Assembly (NCBI RefSeq): GCF_001305965.1
Contig: NZ_JXQC01000003.1
Location: 1,240,001 to 1,304,000, forward strand
From: Erythrobacter sp. SG61-1L
Lineage (GTDB): Bacteria; Pseudomonadota; Alphaproteobacteria; Sphingomonadales; Sphingomonadaceae
DNA: 64,000 bases
Direction of reading: 5' to 3'
The translations under genes and the position numbers were made by a program. This document shows positions 38,948-47,328 of this stretch, piece after piece (the stretch's first letter is position 1; every line of letters starts with the position of its first letter). Under the pieces are notes generated by a model. That model was not told where the DNA came from. It searched no databases and was given only the letters and a program-made list of their open reading frames with translations.

Positions 38948-39527
38948 GGTTACGGTGGCAACAGCCGCCTGTGCCCTCCTCACCGCTCCCCTCGCCGCGC
39001 GCGACGAGGACAAGCCGATCACCGACGATACCGTCACTGCACGTGACGTTGCTGTCACCCCGATTGAAGACCTCAATCTGGAAAAGGACGAGATCCCGCC
39101 GTTGCTGCTGGCTGCGCAGGCCGATCCCTATTCGCTGGCCGGGCTGAACAAGTGCAGCAAGATCATCATCGCAGTGGAAGAACTGGACGCCATTCTCGGC
39201 CCGGACTTCGACATCGCCACTGAGGACGAACGCAAGATGACTGTAGGCAGCGTGGCCAAGTCGGTCGTCGGCGCGCTGATCCCCTTTCGCGGCGTGATCC
39301 GCGAGATTTCCGGTGCCAACAAGCATGAACGCGAGTTTCAGGACGCGATCATGGCCGGCGTGATGCGCCGCGCCTATCTGAAGGGCATCGGCCTGAAACA
39401 GGGTTGCCGCTATCCTGCCCGACCGGCCGACGATACGGTTCGCGCCCGGTTGAAGAAGGAAGCCGAACTGGCGAAGCAACGCGAAGAGGCTGCCGCAGAA
39501 GCGAAGGACTCAAAAGGCAAAAACTAA
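38919..39527 (+). CDS. exported protein of unknown function with a charged tail
   Basis: A 202-residue product from GTG 38919 with a signal peptide (MTPSPTFFARVTVATAACALLTAPLAARD). The mature part has two Cys-containing helices (NKCSKIIIAVEELDAILGPD and KQGCRYPARPADD) and a strongly charged C-terminus (RLKKEAELAKQREEAAAEAK) likely to be coiled coil. GGAG precedes the start. It overlaps the upstream protease by 29 bases. No family recognised. Confidence 0.7.
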   Translation: MTPSPTFFARVTVATAACALLTAPLAARDEDKPITDDTVTARDVAVTPIEDLNLEKDEIPPLLLAAQADPYSLAGLNKCSKIIIAVEELDAILGPDFDIATEDERKMTVGSVAKSVVGALIPFRGVIREISGANKHEREFQDAIMAGVMRRAYLKGIGLKQGCRYPARPADDTVRARLKKEAELAKQREEAAAEAKDSKGKN

Positions 39528-39536
39528 GCCGTCAGG

Positions 39537-41264
39537 TCACGCCTCTGAGTCCAGCCGCTCAATTTCCCGATCAAGCGATTCCAGCACTTCCGCGCGGGTT
39601 TCCCGGTCCAGCGATGCGTCACGGGCAATGCTGTTGCGGGCATCCATCAAGGCTGACCGAGCACGCTCATTGCCTACGGCAGCGGCCTTGCGACACTGGA
39701 CAATGGCCTGAGCTTTCCCACCGTTTGCGCTGGCTCGAACAACCTGCCGGGAATTGCCTCCGAGATCGCAGCCGACTCCGGTTTCCTGCAACCGGACCGC
39801 CAGCTTGCCGGGAGTGCCGGCCTTGCCGCCAAGCCCGACTTCAACCTGCTTGCCCCATTCTTCCCACTGCTTCGCCCATTGCTCGGCCTGGCGTTCCCAT
39901 TGGTCGCCATATTTGTCCCAGTCCTGCGAGGTCATTTTTGTCCGCATGTCTTCCAGCGCCTTGCGCTGCGGCGCAGTAAGCGGCTTGTCGCTCTGCAACA
40001 CGAACCTGCGAACCTTGCCCGGCGTTTCATCGCTGGTCTGGGTGAAAACGAAGACCTGCTTCTCCTCGCTTCTGGTCACAGCGCCCTTGCCCGCATCGCT
40101 CGTCTGACGGCTCTGGACCGTGATTACATCCGGCACATCGGGCACCGGCGGCACAGCGGGAATGGCCGGAACAGCGGGAACTGGCGGAACAGGTGCCAGC
40201 GGCGCTTCGGGAGGTGCCGGAGGAGCGGGCGGCTTGGGAACCAGACTACCCGCTTCGGCATAGCTGATCGAGGCTGTGAGCGGCAGGGCGAGCACGGCAC
40301 CTGCCAGCAACAGACGCCCGGCAATCCGGCGGCGCGGAGAAACATCCGACATGGTCAGGCTCCTCAAGCGATGAATGATCGACTTTTCGCCCAGCAGCGG
40401 GCCGAAATTGCGATGCCCGGCCATGGGTGCTGCAAGCGACAGGCGCGGACCTGCGGCAAAACTCGCGATAACCCGGCCATATTGCGCCCGGACATGCGGT
40501 TCATGTCGGGCGATCACTCGCGCATCGCAGGCCGCTTCCTGATCGCGGCGCATGGCGCGCCAGCCCAGCCAGGCCAGCGGATTGAACCAGTGCAGCGCCA
40601 GGATCGGCTGCGCCAGAATATTGGCCAGCAGATCGCACCCGCGATGATGGGCAAGTTCATGCTCGATGGCCAGATCGCGCGCAGCGCGGTCTTCCATCGC
40701 CATGAATTCCATCGGCAGGGCGATCACCTTGTCGCTCACACCGAATGCCACGGGAGAACTGACCGCAGGGCTTTCCACCAGCCTGATCCGGCCCACTTCG
40801 CCTACTGGGCGCGCACCTGCCAGCAGCCAGTCACGCATTCGGTAATATGTCCACCAGCGCCAGACGAGGAATGCCGCTGCACCGCCCAGCCATGTGATCA
40901 GCAGTGCTTCACTCAGCATCCCGCTCACGCCTTCCCAGAAGCCGGGCGTTGCCGGTGGAGCGAAATCGGGCAGGCTGGCAGCGATGGACGCAGATGGCAG
41001 TCCGGCCGCAGTGGCGGATTGGGCAGAGACTTCGGCCAAAGGCACCAGTTCCGCCAAGCCCGCCTTGGTCGCCACGACATCGACGCCAGGGGCGAGACTG
41101 GCGGGCAGAACCACAGGCGGCATCACAAAGCGCAGCAGTGGCAGCGCCCACAGGGCGTAGCTCATCTGCGGGCCGAACTGGCGCGCCACCGGGCCGCGCA
41201 GCAGCAGAACCAGCGCAATCAACGCCCCGCTGTAGACCAGCGTATCGGTGAGCCAGGAAATCAT
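39537..41264 (-). CDS. BlaR1/MecR1-like M56 membrane metalloprotease with atypical C-terminal extension
   Basis: A 575-residue sensor protease. The N-terminal part holds four membrane helices with a zinc motif EHELAHHRGCD (HExxH) around residue 200. The C-terminal part has a signal-like helix near residue 320 (RRRIAGRLLLAGAVLALPLTA), a Pro/Val/Ala-rich linker (PPAPPAPPEAPLAPVPPVPA), then a Trp/Glu/Lys-rich stretch (WDKYGDQWERQAEQWAKQWE) and a helical end (DARNSIARDASLDRET). There is no penicillin-binding domain as in classical BlaR1. It overlaps the repressor gene by four bases (ATGA), so they form a sensor/repressor pair. The ligand is unknown. Confidence 0.82.
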   Translation of the reverse strand: MISWLTDTLVYSGALIALVLLLRGPVARQFGPQMSYALWALPLLRFVMPPVVLPASLAPGVDVVATKAGLAELVPLAEVSAQSATAAGLPSASIAASLPDFAPPATPGFWEGVSGMLSEALLITWLGGAAAFLVWRWWTYYRMRDWLLAGARPVGEVGRIRLVESPAVSSPVAFGVSDKVIALPMEFMAMEDRAARDLAIEHELAHHRGCDLLANILAQPILALHWFNPLAWLGWRAMRRDQEAACDARVIARHEPHVRAQYGRVIASFAAGPRLSLAAPMAGHRNFGPLLGEKSIIHRLRSLTMSDVSPRRRIAGRLLLAGAVLALPLTASISYAEAGSLVPKPPAPPAPPEAPLAPVPPVPAVPAIPAVPPVPDVPDVITVQSRQTSDAGKGAVTRSEEKQVFVFTQTSDETPGKVRRFVLQSDKPLTAPQRKALEDMRTKMTSQDWDKYGDQWERQAEQWAKQWEEWGKQVEVGLGGKAGTPGKLAVRLQETGVGCDLGGNSRQVVRASANGGKAQAIVQCRKAAAVGNERARSALMDARNSIARDASLDRETRAEVLESLDREIERLDSEA

Positions 41265-41662
41265 TGCCTGATCTCCCGCAGCAGGGCCTCGATCTCGGCA
41301 ATGTCGTCATCCGACAGGGCCTCGGCTTCTGCCAGATGGGCCAGGAGCGGCGCGGCGCGGCCACCGAAGAGGCGATCGACCAGACGGCGCGATTCCCCGC
41401 CGACATAATCCGCACGGTCCAGCAAGGGACGATAGAGGAAGCGGCGCCCGTCCGGCTCCGTCGCGACGGCCTGCTTGGTGACAAGGCGCGACAGCAGTGT
41501 CTTCACCGTGGCAAGGCTCCAGTCCCGGCTTGCGCCGACCTTGTCCGCCACATCGGCAGCGGTAAGCGGCGAACGCTCCCACAAGGCTTCCATCACGGCG
41601 TGTTCGGCTTCGCTGATCCGTTCAGGCCGGCCAGCATCCTGGCCCTCTTCATTGTCCGCCAC
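41261..41662 (-). CDS. BlaI/MecI/CopY-family transcriptional repressor
   Basis: Winged-helix repressor, normally cut by its partner M56 protease when the ligand is sensed. I choose GTG 41662 (133 residues, MADNEEGQDAGRPERISEAEHAVMEALW), because GAGGGAGGGACTC stands just upstream. The ATG 41701 start would put translation over the operator. Motifs: ISEAEHAVMEALWERSPLTAADVADKV, DWSLATVKTLLSRLVTKQAV and FLYRPLLDRADYVGGESRRLVDRLFGG, the usual dimer region. It is followed by the BlaR1-like gene with ATGA overlap. Confidence 0.92.
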   Translation of the reverse strand: MADNEEGQDAGRPERISEAEHAVMEALWERSPLTAADVADKVGASRDWSLATVKTLLSRLVTKQAVATEPDGRRFLYRPLLDRADYVGGESRRLVDRLFGGRAAPLLAHLAEAEALSDDDIAEIEALLREIRQ

Positions 41663-41703
41663 GAGTCCCTCCCTCGCAAAGGCAAAGCGGTTACGAGACA
41701 TAC

Positions 41704-41719
41704 GACTACAGATGTAATC
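41704..41719 (-). promoter_or_regulatory. BlaI-type operator in front of the repressor/protease pair
   Basis: The plus strand reads GACTACAGATGTAATC, an almost perfect TACA-nn-TGTA palindrome of the BlaI/MecI type (ACTACA|GA|TGTAAT, one mismatch between the arms). It sits about 42 bases upstream of GTG 41662 and right beside a weaker ATG at 41701, so the repressor probably controls its own transcript. Confidence 0.75.
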
Positions 41720-41852
41720 TGAAGCACAGATGAACAATGCGACAGGTTGCACGCCACGCGCTTTGGATGGCCCGCGCCCATATTCTTGCCCGTGGGTGGA
41801 TTGGGTAGCAGGCTAGTGGAAATTCCGGCCACGCCCGGCTAACTGACAATCC

Positions 41853-43031
41853 ATGTCCGTAAACGCACCATCGCGCCGCGTCGCGCGCCTCGCCGATTGC
41901 CACAATATCGAGGATTTCCGGCTGCTCGCCCATCGCAAGCTGCCCTTCCCCGTCTATCATTACATTGACGGCGCCGGGGATGATGAAATCACCAAGCGCC
42001 GCAATACCAGCGCCTTTGACGATTGCGATCTGGTGCCCAACGTACTGGCGGGCGTGGAAGACATCGACACCTCCGTCACCGTCATGGGCAAGAAAACGCC
42101 CCTGCCCCTGATCCTGTCCCCCACTGCGCTGCAGCGCCTGTTCCACTGGCAGGGGGAGCGGGCCGTGGCTGCCGTGGCGGAAAAATTCGGCCTGTGGTTC
42201 GGCATTTCCAGCCTGGGCAGCGTCTCGGTGGAAGAAGTGGGCGCCCGCTTCACCGGGCCCAAGATGCTCCAATATTACTATCACAAGGATCGCGGCCTGA
42301 ACGCCGCCCTGATCGAGATGGCGCGCGCGGCGAAGTTCGATGCCATTGCGCTGACCGTCGACACGATCGTGGCCGGCAAGCGCGAGCGCTGCCTGCGTAC
42401 CGGCTTCACCAGCCCGCCGAAGATCACTCCGGCCAGCTTCCTGTCCTATGCCACCAAGCCGCGCTGGGCGCTGGACTATATGTTCCGCGAGAAGTTCTCC
42501 CTGCCCAACCTTGAAAGGCATGTGGCGGCGGGAACGAACGTGGCCACTTCGGTGGCAGATTACTTCAACACCATGCTGGACCAGTCGATGGACTGGAAGG
42601 CGGCTGACAAGCTGCGTCAGGATTGGGGCGGCACCTTCGCCCTGAAGGGCATCATGTCGGTCGCCGATGCAAAGCGCGCGGCGGAAATCGGCGTGGATGC
42701 CATCTGGGTTTCCAACCATGGCGGCCGCCAGCTCGATGGCAGCCGTTCGCCTTTCGACCAGCTGGCCGAGATCGTGGATGCCGTGGGCGACAAGGTGGAC
42801 GTCATCATGGATGGCGGCGTGCGGCGCGGAACGCATATCCTCAAGGCCCTGTCCGTCGGCGCCAAGGCCGTCGCAGGTGGGCGCCTTTATCTCTACGCCC
42901 TCGCCGCTGCCGGACAGGCCGGTGTGGACCGTGCCGTCTCGATCCTTGAAAACGAGATCATCCGTGACATGAAGCTGATGGGCGCGAAGTCCGTGGCGGA
43001 TCTGTCGCGCGAAAATCTGAGGTGGCGATGA
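41853..43031 (+). CDS. FMN-dependent alpha-hydroxy-acid oxidase/dehydrogenase (L-lactate dehydrogenase-like)
   Basis: Oxidises an L-2-hydroxy acid such as L-lactate at the membrane or in the cytoplasm. 392 residues. Family landmarks are YHYIDGAGDDEITKRRN, the central GLWFGISSLGSVSVEEV, ALTVDTIVAGKRERCLRTGF, the signature SNHGGRQLDGSRSPFD with the catalytic His, and MDGGVRRGTHILKAL for FMN binding. No clear SD. It overlaps the cyclophilin gene downstream by four bases, so the two are cotranscribed. Confidence 0.88.
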   Translation: MSVNAPSRRVARLADCHNIEDFRLLAHRKLPFPVYHYIDGAGDDEITKRRNTSAFDDCDLVPNVLAGVEDIDTSVTVMGKKTPLPLILSPTALQRLFHWQGERAVAAVAEKFGLWFGISSLGSVSVEEVGARFTGPKMLQYYYHKDRGLNAALIEMARAAKFDAIALTVDTIVAGKRERCLRTGFTSPPKITPASFLSYATKPRWALDYMFREKFSLPNLERHVAAGTNVATSVADYFNTMLDQSMDWKAADKLRQDWGGTFALKGIMSVADAKRAAEIGVDAIWVSNHGGRQLDGSRSPFDQLAEIVDAVGDKVDVIMDGGVRRGTHILKALSVGAKAVAGGRLYLYALAAAGQAGVDRAVSILENEIIRDMKLMGAKSVADLSRENLRWR

Positions 43032-43693
43032 AACTGTTTGCCCTGCTTGCCATTGCGCCGCTGGCGGCGCTGGCGGCACCTGTATCAGCTGAAGACGCGG
43101 CGCCTGCCGATCCGGCCCCCGCAGCGGTCGAACCGGAACGCGTGTGGCAGACAGTGCCTGTCGCCATCGAAACCACGCTGGGCACCATCACCGTGGCTGT
43201 CGAAACCGAGCGCGCGCCGATCACGGCAAATAACTTCCTGCGCTACGCCGACGAACATCGGCTGGACGGGACGGAATTCTACCGCGTGCTCAAGCTGGAA
43301 TGGGGCAAGCAACCCAACGGGCTGATCCAGGGCGGCGCGCAGAACGATCCTGACCGTATCCTGCCGCCCATCGAGCATGAGCCGACCGACAAGACCGGCC
43401 TGTCCCACACACGCGGATCGCTTTCCATGGCACGCTATGCCCCCGGTTCCGCCACGGCGGACTTCACCATCATGGTGGGCGATGTGACCGTGCTGGACGC
43501 CGATCTCAAATCCGAAGACGCAGACCTGCGCGCGGGCTTTGCCGTATTCGGCCATGTGACCGGCGGGATGGATGTCGTCGAAGCGATTTACGGACAGACC
43601 ATCGATCCCGACAAGGGCGAGGATTTCATCAAGGGCCAGTTGCTCGCCACGCCGATCAAAATTCTCAGCGTGAAGCGGGTTGAGGCGCCCTGA
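43028..43693 (+). CDS. exported cyclophilin-type peptidyl-prolyl isomerase
   Basis: Accelerates proline cis/trans isomerisation in exported proteins. 221 residues from ATG 43028 (MKLFALLAIAPLAALAAPVSAED), a signal peptide. GTG 43022 is an alternative just outside. The cyclophilin barrel is visible as TTLGTITVAVETERAPITANNFL, EFYRVLK, LIQGGAQNDPDR, GSLSMARYAPGSATADF and AVFGHVTGGMDVVEAI, a single-domain bacterial type. It overlaps the alpha-hydroxy-acid oxidase gene. Confidence 0.9.
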   Translation: MKLFALLAIAPLAALAAPVSAEDAAPADPAPAAVEPERVWQTVPVAIETTLGTITVAVETERAPITANNFLRYADEHRLDGTEFYRVLKLEWGKQPNGLIQGGAQNDPDRILPPIEHEPTDKTGLSHTRGSLSMARYAPGSATADFTIMVGDVTVLDADLKSEDADLRAGFAVFGHVTGGMDVVEAIYGQTIDPDKGEDFIKGQLLATPIKILSVKRVEAP

Positions 43694-43743
43694 GGTGAGG
43701 GAGTTTTCAGGGCGCCTCTGAGCCGCCCGGGTCAAAGCGGCTC
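43682..43743. terminator. two consecutive stem-loops between the cyclophilin and DUF1971 genes
   Basis: First stem GAGGCGCCC (43682-43690) with GGGCGCCTC (43710-43718), 19-base loop, which includes the cyclophilin stop codon. Second stem GAGCCGC (43720-43726) with GCGGCTC (43737-43743), 10-base loop. The flanking genes converge, so this is a plausible two-way end, but neither stem is followed by a clear T-run. Confidence 0.5.
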
Positions 43744-43753
43744 CCGGGGCTCG

Positions 43754-44050
43754 TCAGCGATGGAAGGTGAGTGCGATGCTGAAGTCGCCCTCCACTTCCA
43801 GATGATGCGGAACCTGTGGCGGTACCACCAGTTCCGCAGGGGCAGTCAGTTCCTCCCGCTCCTCGCTGCCGTCCTCCCAGACGAAGACGACGCGACCGGC
43901 CTGAAGCCTTAGAAGGCCCCAGACGCCCTCCGCCAGCCGATGCCTGCGCAACAGACCGGAGGGGAGATCGGAAGGCCCGAATGGACCGAGCGAACGATAG
44001 GGCGCTGTCCCGTCCGGCAGCGCCTTCGGTCGCCCGGAAACCACGCTCAC
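43754..44050 (-). CDS. DUF1971-like (TehB-type) small protein
   Basis: A 98-residue product, starting at GTG 44050, which overlaps the stop of the upstream membrane gene in GTGA. Family-like residues: VPSGLL-like LPSGLLRRHRLAEGVWGLLRLQAG and VFVWEDGSEEREELTAPAELVVPPQVPHHLEV, the cupin-like pattern of DUF1971, a domain often placed next to nitrite/NO detox genes. It is the last gene of the trHb operon here. Activity unknown; a role in the same response is inference from position. Confidence 0.75.
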   Translation of the reverse strand: MSVVSGRPKALPDGTAPYRSLGPFGPSDLPSGLLRRHRLAEGVWGLLRLQAGRVVFVWEDGSEEREELTAPAELVVPPQVPHHLEVEGDFSIALTFHR

Positions 44051-44451
44051 AGCCCGGCCTGCGCGGCGACCAGCACGATCGCCAGCCCGAAGAAGGCCAG
44101 TGCGATGGGAACGGTCAGGACCTGCGCCCATACTGCCCCGGCACTCATCGGGCCGTAAATCGTCTGCAGGGGTTTCCCTGGCCCCACCTGCGTTGCATCC
44201 CTGCCGCCAAGACGGGCGAGAACAGCGCCGCATGTGAAATAGGTGAGGATGAACAGACCCGACACCGCCAGCACCAGCCGCGCCGGGCCGCTACCACCGC
44301 TGGCCAGCGCCAGCCCGGTGAAGAACACGCCGTAACACGCAAACATCGTCTTCCAGATCGCCATGGGCAGTTGGAAGCCTTCGGGCCGCGGCGGGCGATT
44401 ATGCCCGAGGGGTGGAGGCATTTGCGTGGTTTGCTCGATTTTCTCAGGCAT
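44047..44451 (-). CDS. small membrane protein in the truncated hemoglobin operon
   Basis: A 134-residue protein with three or four hydrophobic helices (AIWKTMFACYGVFFTGLALASGG, ARLVLAVSGLFILTYFTCGA and VLTVPIALAFFGLAIVLVAAQAG) and a Pro-rich N-terminal part (MPPPLGHNRPPRP). ATG 44451 overlaps the upstream hemoglobin stop by eight bases. I do not recognise the family. Operon context suggests a part in NO or nitrite stress. Confidence 0.75.
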   Translation of the reverse strand: MPEKIEQTTQMPPPLGHNRPPRPEGFQLPMAIWKTMFACYGVFFTGLALASGGSGPARLVLAVSGLFILTYFTCGAVLARLGGRDATQVGPGKPLQTIYGPMSAGAVWAQVLTVPIALAFFGLAIVLVAAQAGL

Positions 44452-44944
44452 GAGGCAGGTCCTTTCCGGCTCGCGCCCCGGCCAGACCGGCGCGCTGCGT
44501 CTCAATTCCGGTAAGCAGGCTGTCCGCGATCATCCGCGCACGCGCGCCGACAAGGCCGGTGGCAGCCGGATCTCGCTCGTCTTCCCGCAGGGTGGCGTAA
44601 AACAGCTTGAGCCAATGCGAGAAATGCGTCGCATCGAGCCCCGGTATCGCCATGTGCTTCACCATGGGATTGCCCGAGAATTCGCCGCTATTATGCAGGA
44701 TCGAGCGCCAGAAACGCTTCATCCGGCCGAGATGCTCGTCCCAATCGAGGATACGTTCGGCAAAGATCGGGCCGAGCAATTCGTCCTCGCGGATGCGGGC
44801 ATAGAAGCGGTCAACGAAACTGGCGATGTAATCCGCGTCCACGCCGATTGCTTCCGCCCTTGCCCGTTTTTCCTCTCGCGCAGGACGGACAAAATCCTCG
44901 CCCGGCCGGGGTGTTGGGCTGTCTTGAACCGGGGCCTCGCTCAT
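44444..44944 (-). CDS. group III truncated hemoglobin
   Basis: Small oxygen/NO-binding globin, probably protecting against nitric oxide. 166 residues from ATG 44944 (MSEAPVQDSPTPRPGEDF), the start with a GGAG SD; two earlier Met would overlap the operator. The globin core runs IASFVDRFYARIREDELLGPIF, WDEHLGRMKRFWRSILHNSGEFSGNPM and MAIPGLDATHFSHWLKLFYATL, with a His-containing F-helix pattern (VKHM). It heads a transcript with a membrane protein and DUF1971, and is divergent to an NsrR-like gene. Confidence 0.88.
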   Translation of the reverse strand: MSEAPVQDSPTPRPGEDFVRPAREEKRARAEAIGVDADYIASFVDRFYARIREDELLGPIFAERILDWDEHLGRMKRFWRSILHNSGEFSGNPMVKHMAIPGLDATHFSHWLKLFYATLREDERDPAATGLVGARARMIADSLLTGIETQRAGLAGARAGKDLPHA

Positions 44945-44958
44945 GGCCGACTCCATAT

Positions 44959-45018
44959 TAGGTATTTTCAATTCCTATTTATCCCGCTTGCCCAAAAAAG
45001 CAATATCTGAAATACCTA
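44959..45018. promoter_or_regulatory. two NsrR-like half-site elements between the truncated hemoglobin and the regulator
   Basis: Plus strand TAGGTATTTTCAATTCCTA (44959-44977) is an imperfect palindrome TAGGTATT-TTC-AATTCCTA with one mismatch. A second TAGGTATTT half-site lies in the opposite direction at 45010-45018 (AAATACCTA). Both are in the short divergent gap between the globin and the Rrf2 gene and suit an Rrf2/NsrR-type regulator controlling both genes. Confidence 0.6.
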
Positions 45019-45022
45019 TTTC

Positions 45023-45457
45023 ATGCAGCTGAGCCTCCATAGCGACTATGCCCTGCGCATCCTGATGGCCCTTGCCGCGTCCGGGCGGCGCCTGTCCGTG
45101 GACGATGTGGCACGCCAGTTCGATATTTCGCGCAATCACCTCGCCAAAGTGGCGCAGGAACTGCAGGCGCAGGGCTTCATCACCACGACGCGTGGCCGCA
45201 ATGGCGGCATGGAACTGGCGCATGATCCGCAGGACATCGTGCTGGGCGATGTCGTGCGCCGGTTCGAACGACTGGACAGCTTCGTCAGCTGCCTCGGCAA
45301 TGATGCGCCGGTCTGCGCGGTCAATGGCGTGTGCGGGCTGAAACCGGCCCTGTCAGGCGCGCTTGAGGCGTTCCTTGCCCATCTGGACAATTATCGGCTC
45401 GCGGACCTGACACCCAACCGCAAGGCCTTCATGGCGCGGCTGGAATTGGCGGAATAG
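45023..45457 (+). CDS. Rrf2-family regulator, NsrR-like (nitric-oxide-sensing type)
   Basis: A DNA-binding repressor with an iron-sulfur cluster. 144 residues starting MQLSLHSDYALRILMALAASG, the Rrf2 start. The winged helix is LSVDDVARQFDISRNHLAKV with LQAQGFITTTRGRNGGMEL. Three Cys, C90, C98 and C104 (VSCLGNDAPVCAVNGVCGLK), fit the NsrR cluster site; NO normally destroys the cluster and frees the operon. The divergent globin operon supports the NO-sensing call. Confidence 0.85.
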   Translation: MQLSLHSDYALRILMALAASGRRLSVDDVARQFDISRNHLAKVAQELQAQGFITTTRGRNGGMELAHDPQDIVLGDVVRRFERLDSFVSCLGNDAPVCAVNGVCGLKPALSGALEAFLAHLDNYRLADLTPNRKAFMARLELAE

Positions 45458-45464
45458 CCCCAAA

Positions 45465-45497
45465 CGAAAAAGGCCGGAGCAATCGCCCCGGCCCTTT
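45465..45497. terminator. two-way intrinsic terminator between the Rrf2 gene and sdhA
   Basis: GAAAAAGGCCGG...CCGGCCCTTTCC: stem GGCCGG (45472-45477) with CCGGCC (45488-45493), preceded by an A-run and followed by TTTCC, so it can act in either direction for the converging nsrR-like and sdhA transcripts. Confidence 0.8.
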
Positions 45498-45519
45498 CCT
45501 GTCGCAAGTCGCGCCGTCC

Positions 45520-47328
45520 TCAGTACACCCGCTTCTTCGGCTTGATGTATTCGACGTCGTCGGTCAGCGTATATTCGTGGACCGGGCGGTAATCGAGCTT
45601 CACCGATCCGCCCTTGCCGCCCCAGCCTTCGAACCAGCTGGCGGTGTGCTTCATCCAGGTCTTGTCGTCCCGCTCGGGGAAATCCTCATGCGCATGGGCG
45701 CCGCGGCTTTCCTTGCGGTTGAACGCGGAATGCATGGTCACCGTCGCCTGGGCGATGAGGTTGTCCAGTTCCAGCGTCTCGATCAGGTCGGAGTTCCAGA
45801 TCAGCGAACGGTCGGACACGTGAATGTCCTCCATCCGCTTGTAGGTGTCGGCCAGCTTCACCTTGCCTTCGGCCATCAACTCGTCGGTGCGGAACACGGC
45901 GGCGTGCTGGCTCATCGTGCGCTGCATCTCGGTGCGGATTTCCGCCGTGGGCGAACCGCCCTTGGCATTGCGGAAGTGGTCCAGACGGCCCAGCGCCATG
46001 TCCGCGCTGTCCTTGGGCAGGCTGTCATGCGCAGTGCCGGGCTTGACCAGTTCCTTCAGGCGATGGCCGGTCGCGCGGCCGAACACCACGAGATCGATCA
46101 GCGAGTTGGAGCCAAGGCGGTTCGCGCCATGGACCGAGACGCAAGCTGCCTCGCCCACTGCGAAGAGGCCGGGAACCACGGTTTCCGGATTGCCGTCCGC
46201 CCCGATGGTCACCACTTCGCCGTGATAATTACAGGGAATGCCGCCCATGTTGTAATGGACGGTGGGCACTACGGGCAGCGGCTGGCGGGTCAAATCCACG
46301 CCAGCGAAGATCTTGCCGCTTTCGGTAATGCCGGGCAGGCGTTCCGCCAGCACTGCCGGATCGATATGATCGAGGTGCAGGTAGATATGGTCCTTATGTG
46401 GACCGACGCCGCGCCCTTCGCGGATTTCCAGCGCCATCGAGCGCGAGACCACGTCACGGCTGGCGAGATCCTTGGCCGAGGGAGCATAGCGTTCCATGAA
46501 ACGCTCGCCTTCGGAATTGGTGAGATACCCACCCTCGCCGCGCGCGCCTTCGGTGATGAGCACGCCCGCACCGTAAATGCCGGTGGGGTGGAACTGCACG
46601 AATTCCATGTCCTGCAGGGGCAGGCCGGCGCGCAGTACCATGCCGCCACCGTCGCCGGTGCAGGTATGGGCCGAAGTGGCGGTGTAATAGCAGCGGCCAT
46701 AGCCGCCCGTGGCCAGAACCACGGCATGGGCGCGGAAGCGGTGGATCGAACCGTCATCCATGCACATGGCGATCACGCCCCGGCACTGGCCGTTTTCCAT
46801 GATCAGGTCGATCGCGAAATATTCGATGAAGAAGTCCGCGTCGTACTTCAGGCTCTGCTGATAGAGCGCGTGCAGCATGGCATGGCCGGTACGGTCCGCC
46901 GCGGCGCAGGTGCGCTGCACCGGCGGGCCGTCGCCCATGTTCTGCATGTGGCCGCCGAAGGGGCGCTGATAGATCGTGCCATTGGCGTTGCGGCTGAAGG
47001 GCACGCCTGCGTGCTCCAGCTCGTAAACCGCCTGCGGCGCCTCGCGCACCATATATTCGATGGCGTCCTGGTCACCCAGCCAGTCAGACCCCTTCACGGT
47101 GTCGTACATGTGCCAGGTCCAGTGATCGGGCGTGTTGTTGCCCAGCGAGGCGGCGATGCCACCCTGTGCCGCCACCGTGTGGCTGCGGGTGGGGAACACC
47201 TTGGTGATGCAGGCCGTGCGCAGGCCGGCTTCGGCGCTGCCCATGGTGGCACGCAGGCCCGAACCGCCCGCGCCGACGACCACTACGTCATAAGTATGGT
47301 CGATGATCTTGTAAGCTGCGTCGGCCAT
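45520..47328 (-). CDS. sdhA: succinate dehydrogenase flavoprotein subunit
   Basis: FAD subunit of complex II, oxidising succinate to fumarate. 602 residues. FAD site [20 protein letters not shown]; the flavinylation motif [16 protein letters not shown] with the covalent His; substrate loop [23 protein letters not shown] cut here as [11 protein letters not shown] and [25 protein letters not shown]; and a C-terminal ...[17 protein letters not shown]. It is the last gene of sdhCDA, with the first base of the ATG overlapping the sdhD stop; sdhB is not next to it. Confidence 0.96.
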   Translation of the reverse strand: MADAAYKIIDHTYDVVVVGAGGSGLRATMGSAEAGLRTACITKVFPTRSHTVAAQGGIAASLGNNTPDHWTWHMYDTVKGSDWLGDQDAIEYMVREAPQAVYELEHAGVPFSRNANGTIYQRPFGGHMQNMGDGPPVQRTCAAADRTGHAMLHALYQQSLKYDADFFIEYFAIDLIMENGQCRGVIAMCMDDGSIHRFRAHAVVLATGGYGRCYYTATSAHTCTGDGGGMVLRAGLPLQDMEFVQFHPTGIYGAGVLITEGARGEGGYLTNSEGERFMERYAPSAKDLASRDVVSRSMALEIREGRGVGPHKDHIYLHLDHIDPAVLAERLPGITESGKIFAGVDLTRQPLPVVPTVHYNMGGIPCNYHGEVVTIGADGNPETVVPGLFAVGEAACVSVHGANRLGSNSLIDLVVFGRATGHRLKELVKPGTAHDSLPKDSADMALGRLDHFRNAKGGSPTAEIRTEMQRTMSQHAAVFRTDELMAEGKVKLADTYKRMEDIHVSDRSLIWNSDLIETLELDNLIAQATVTMHSAFNRKESRGAHAHEDFPERDDKTWMKHTASWFEGWGGKGGSVKLDYRPVHEYTLTDDVEYIKPKKRVY

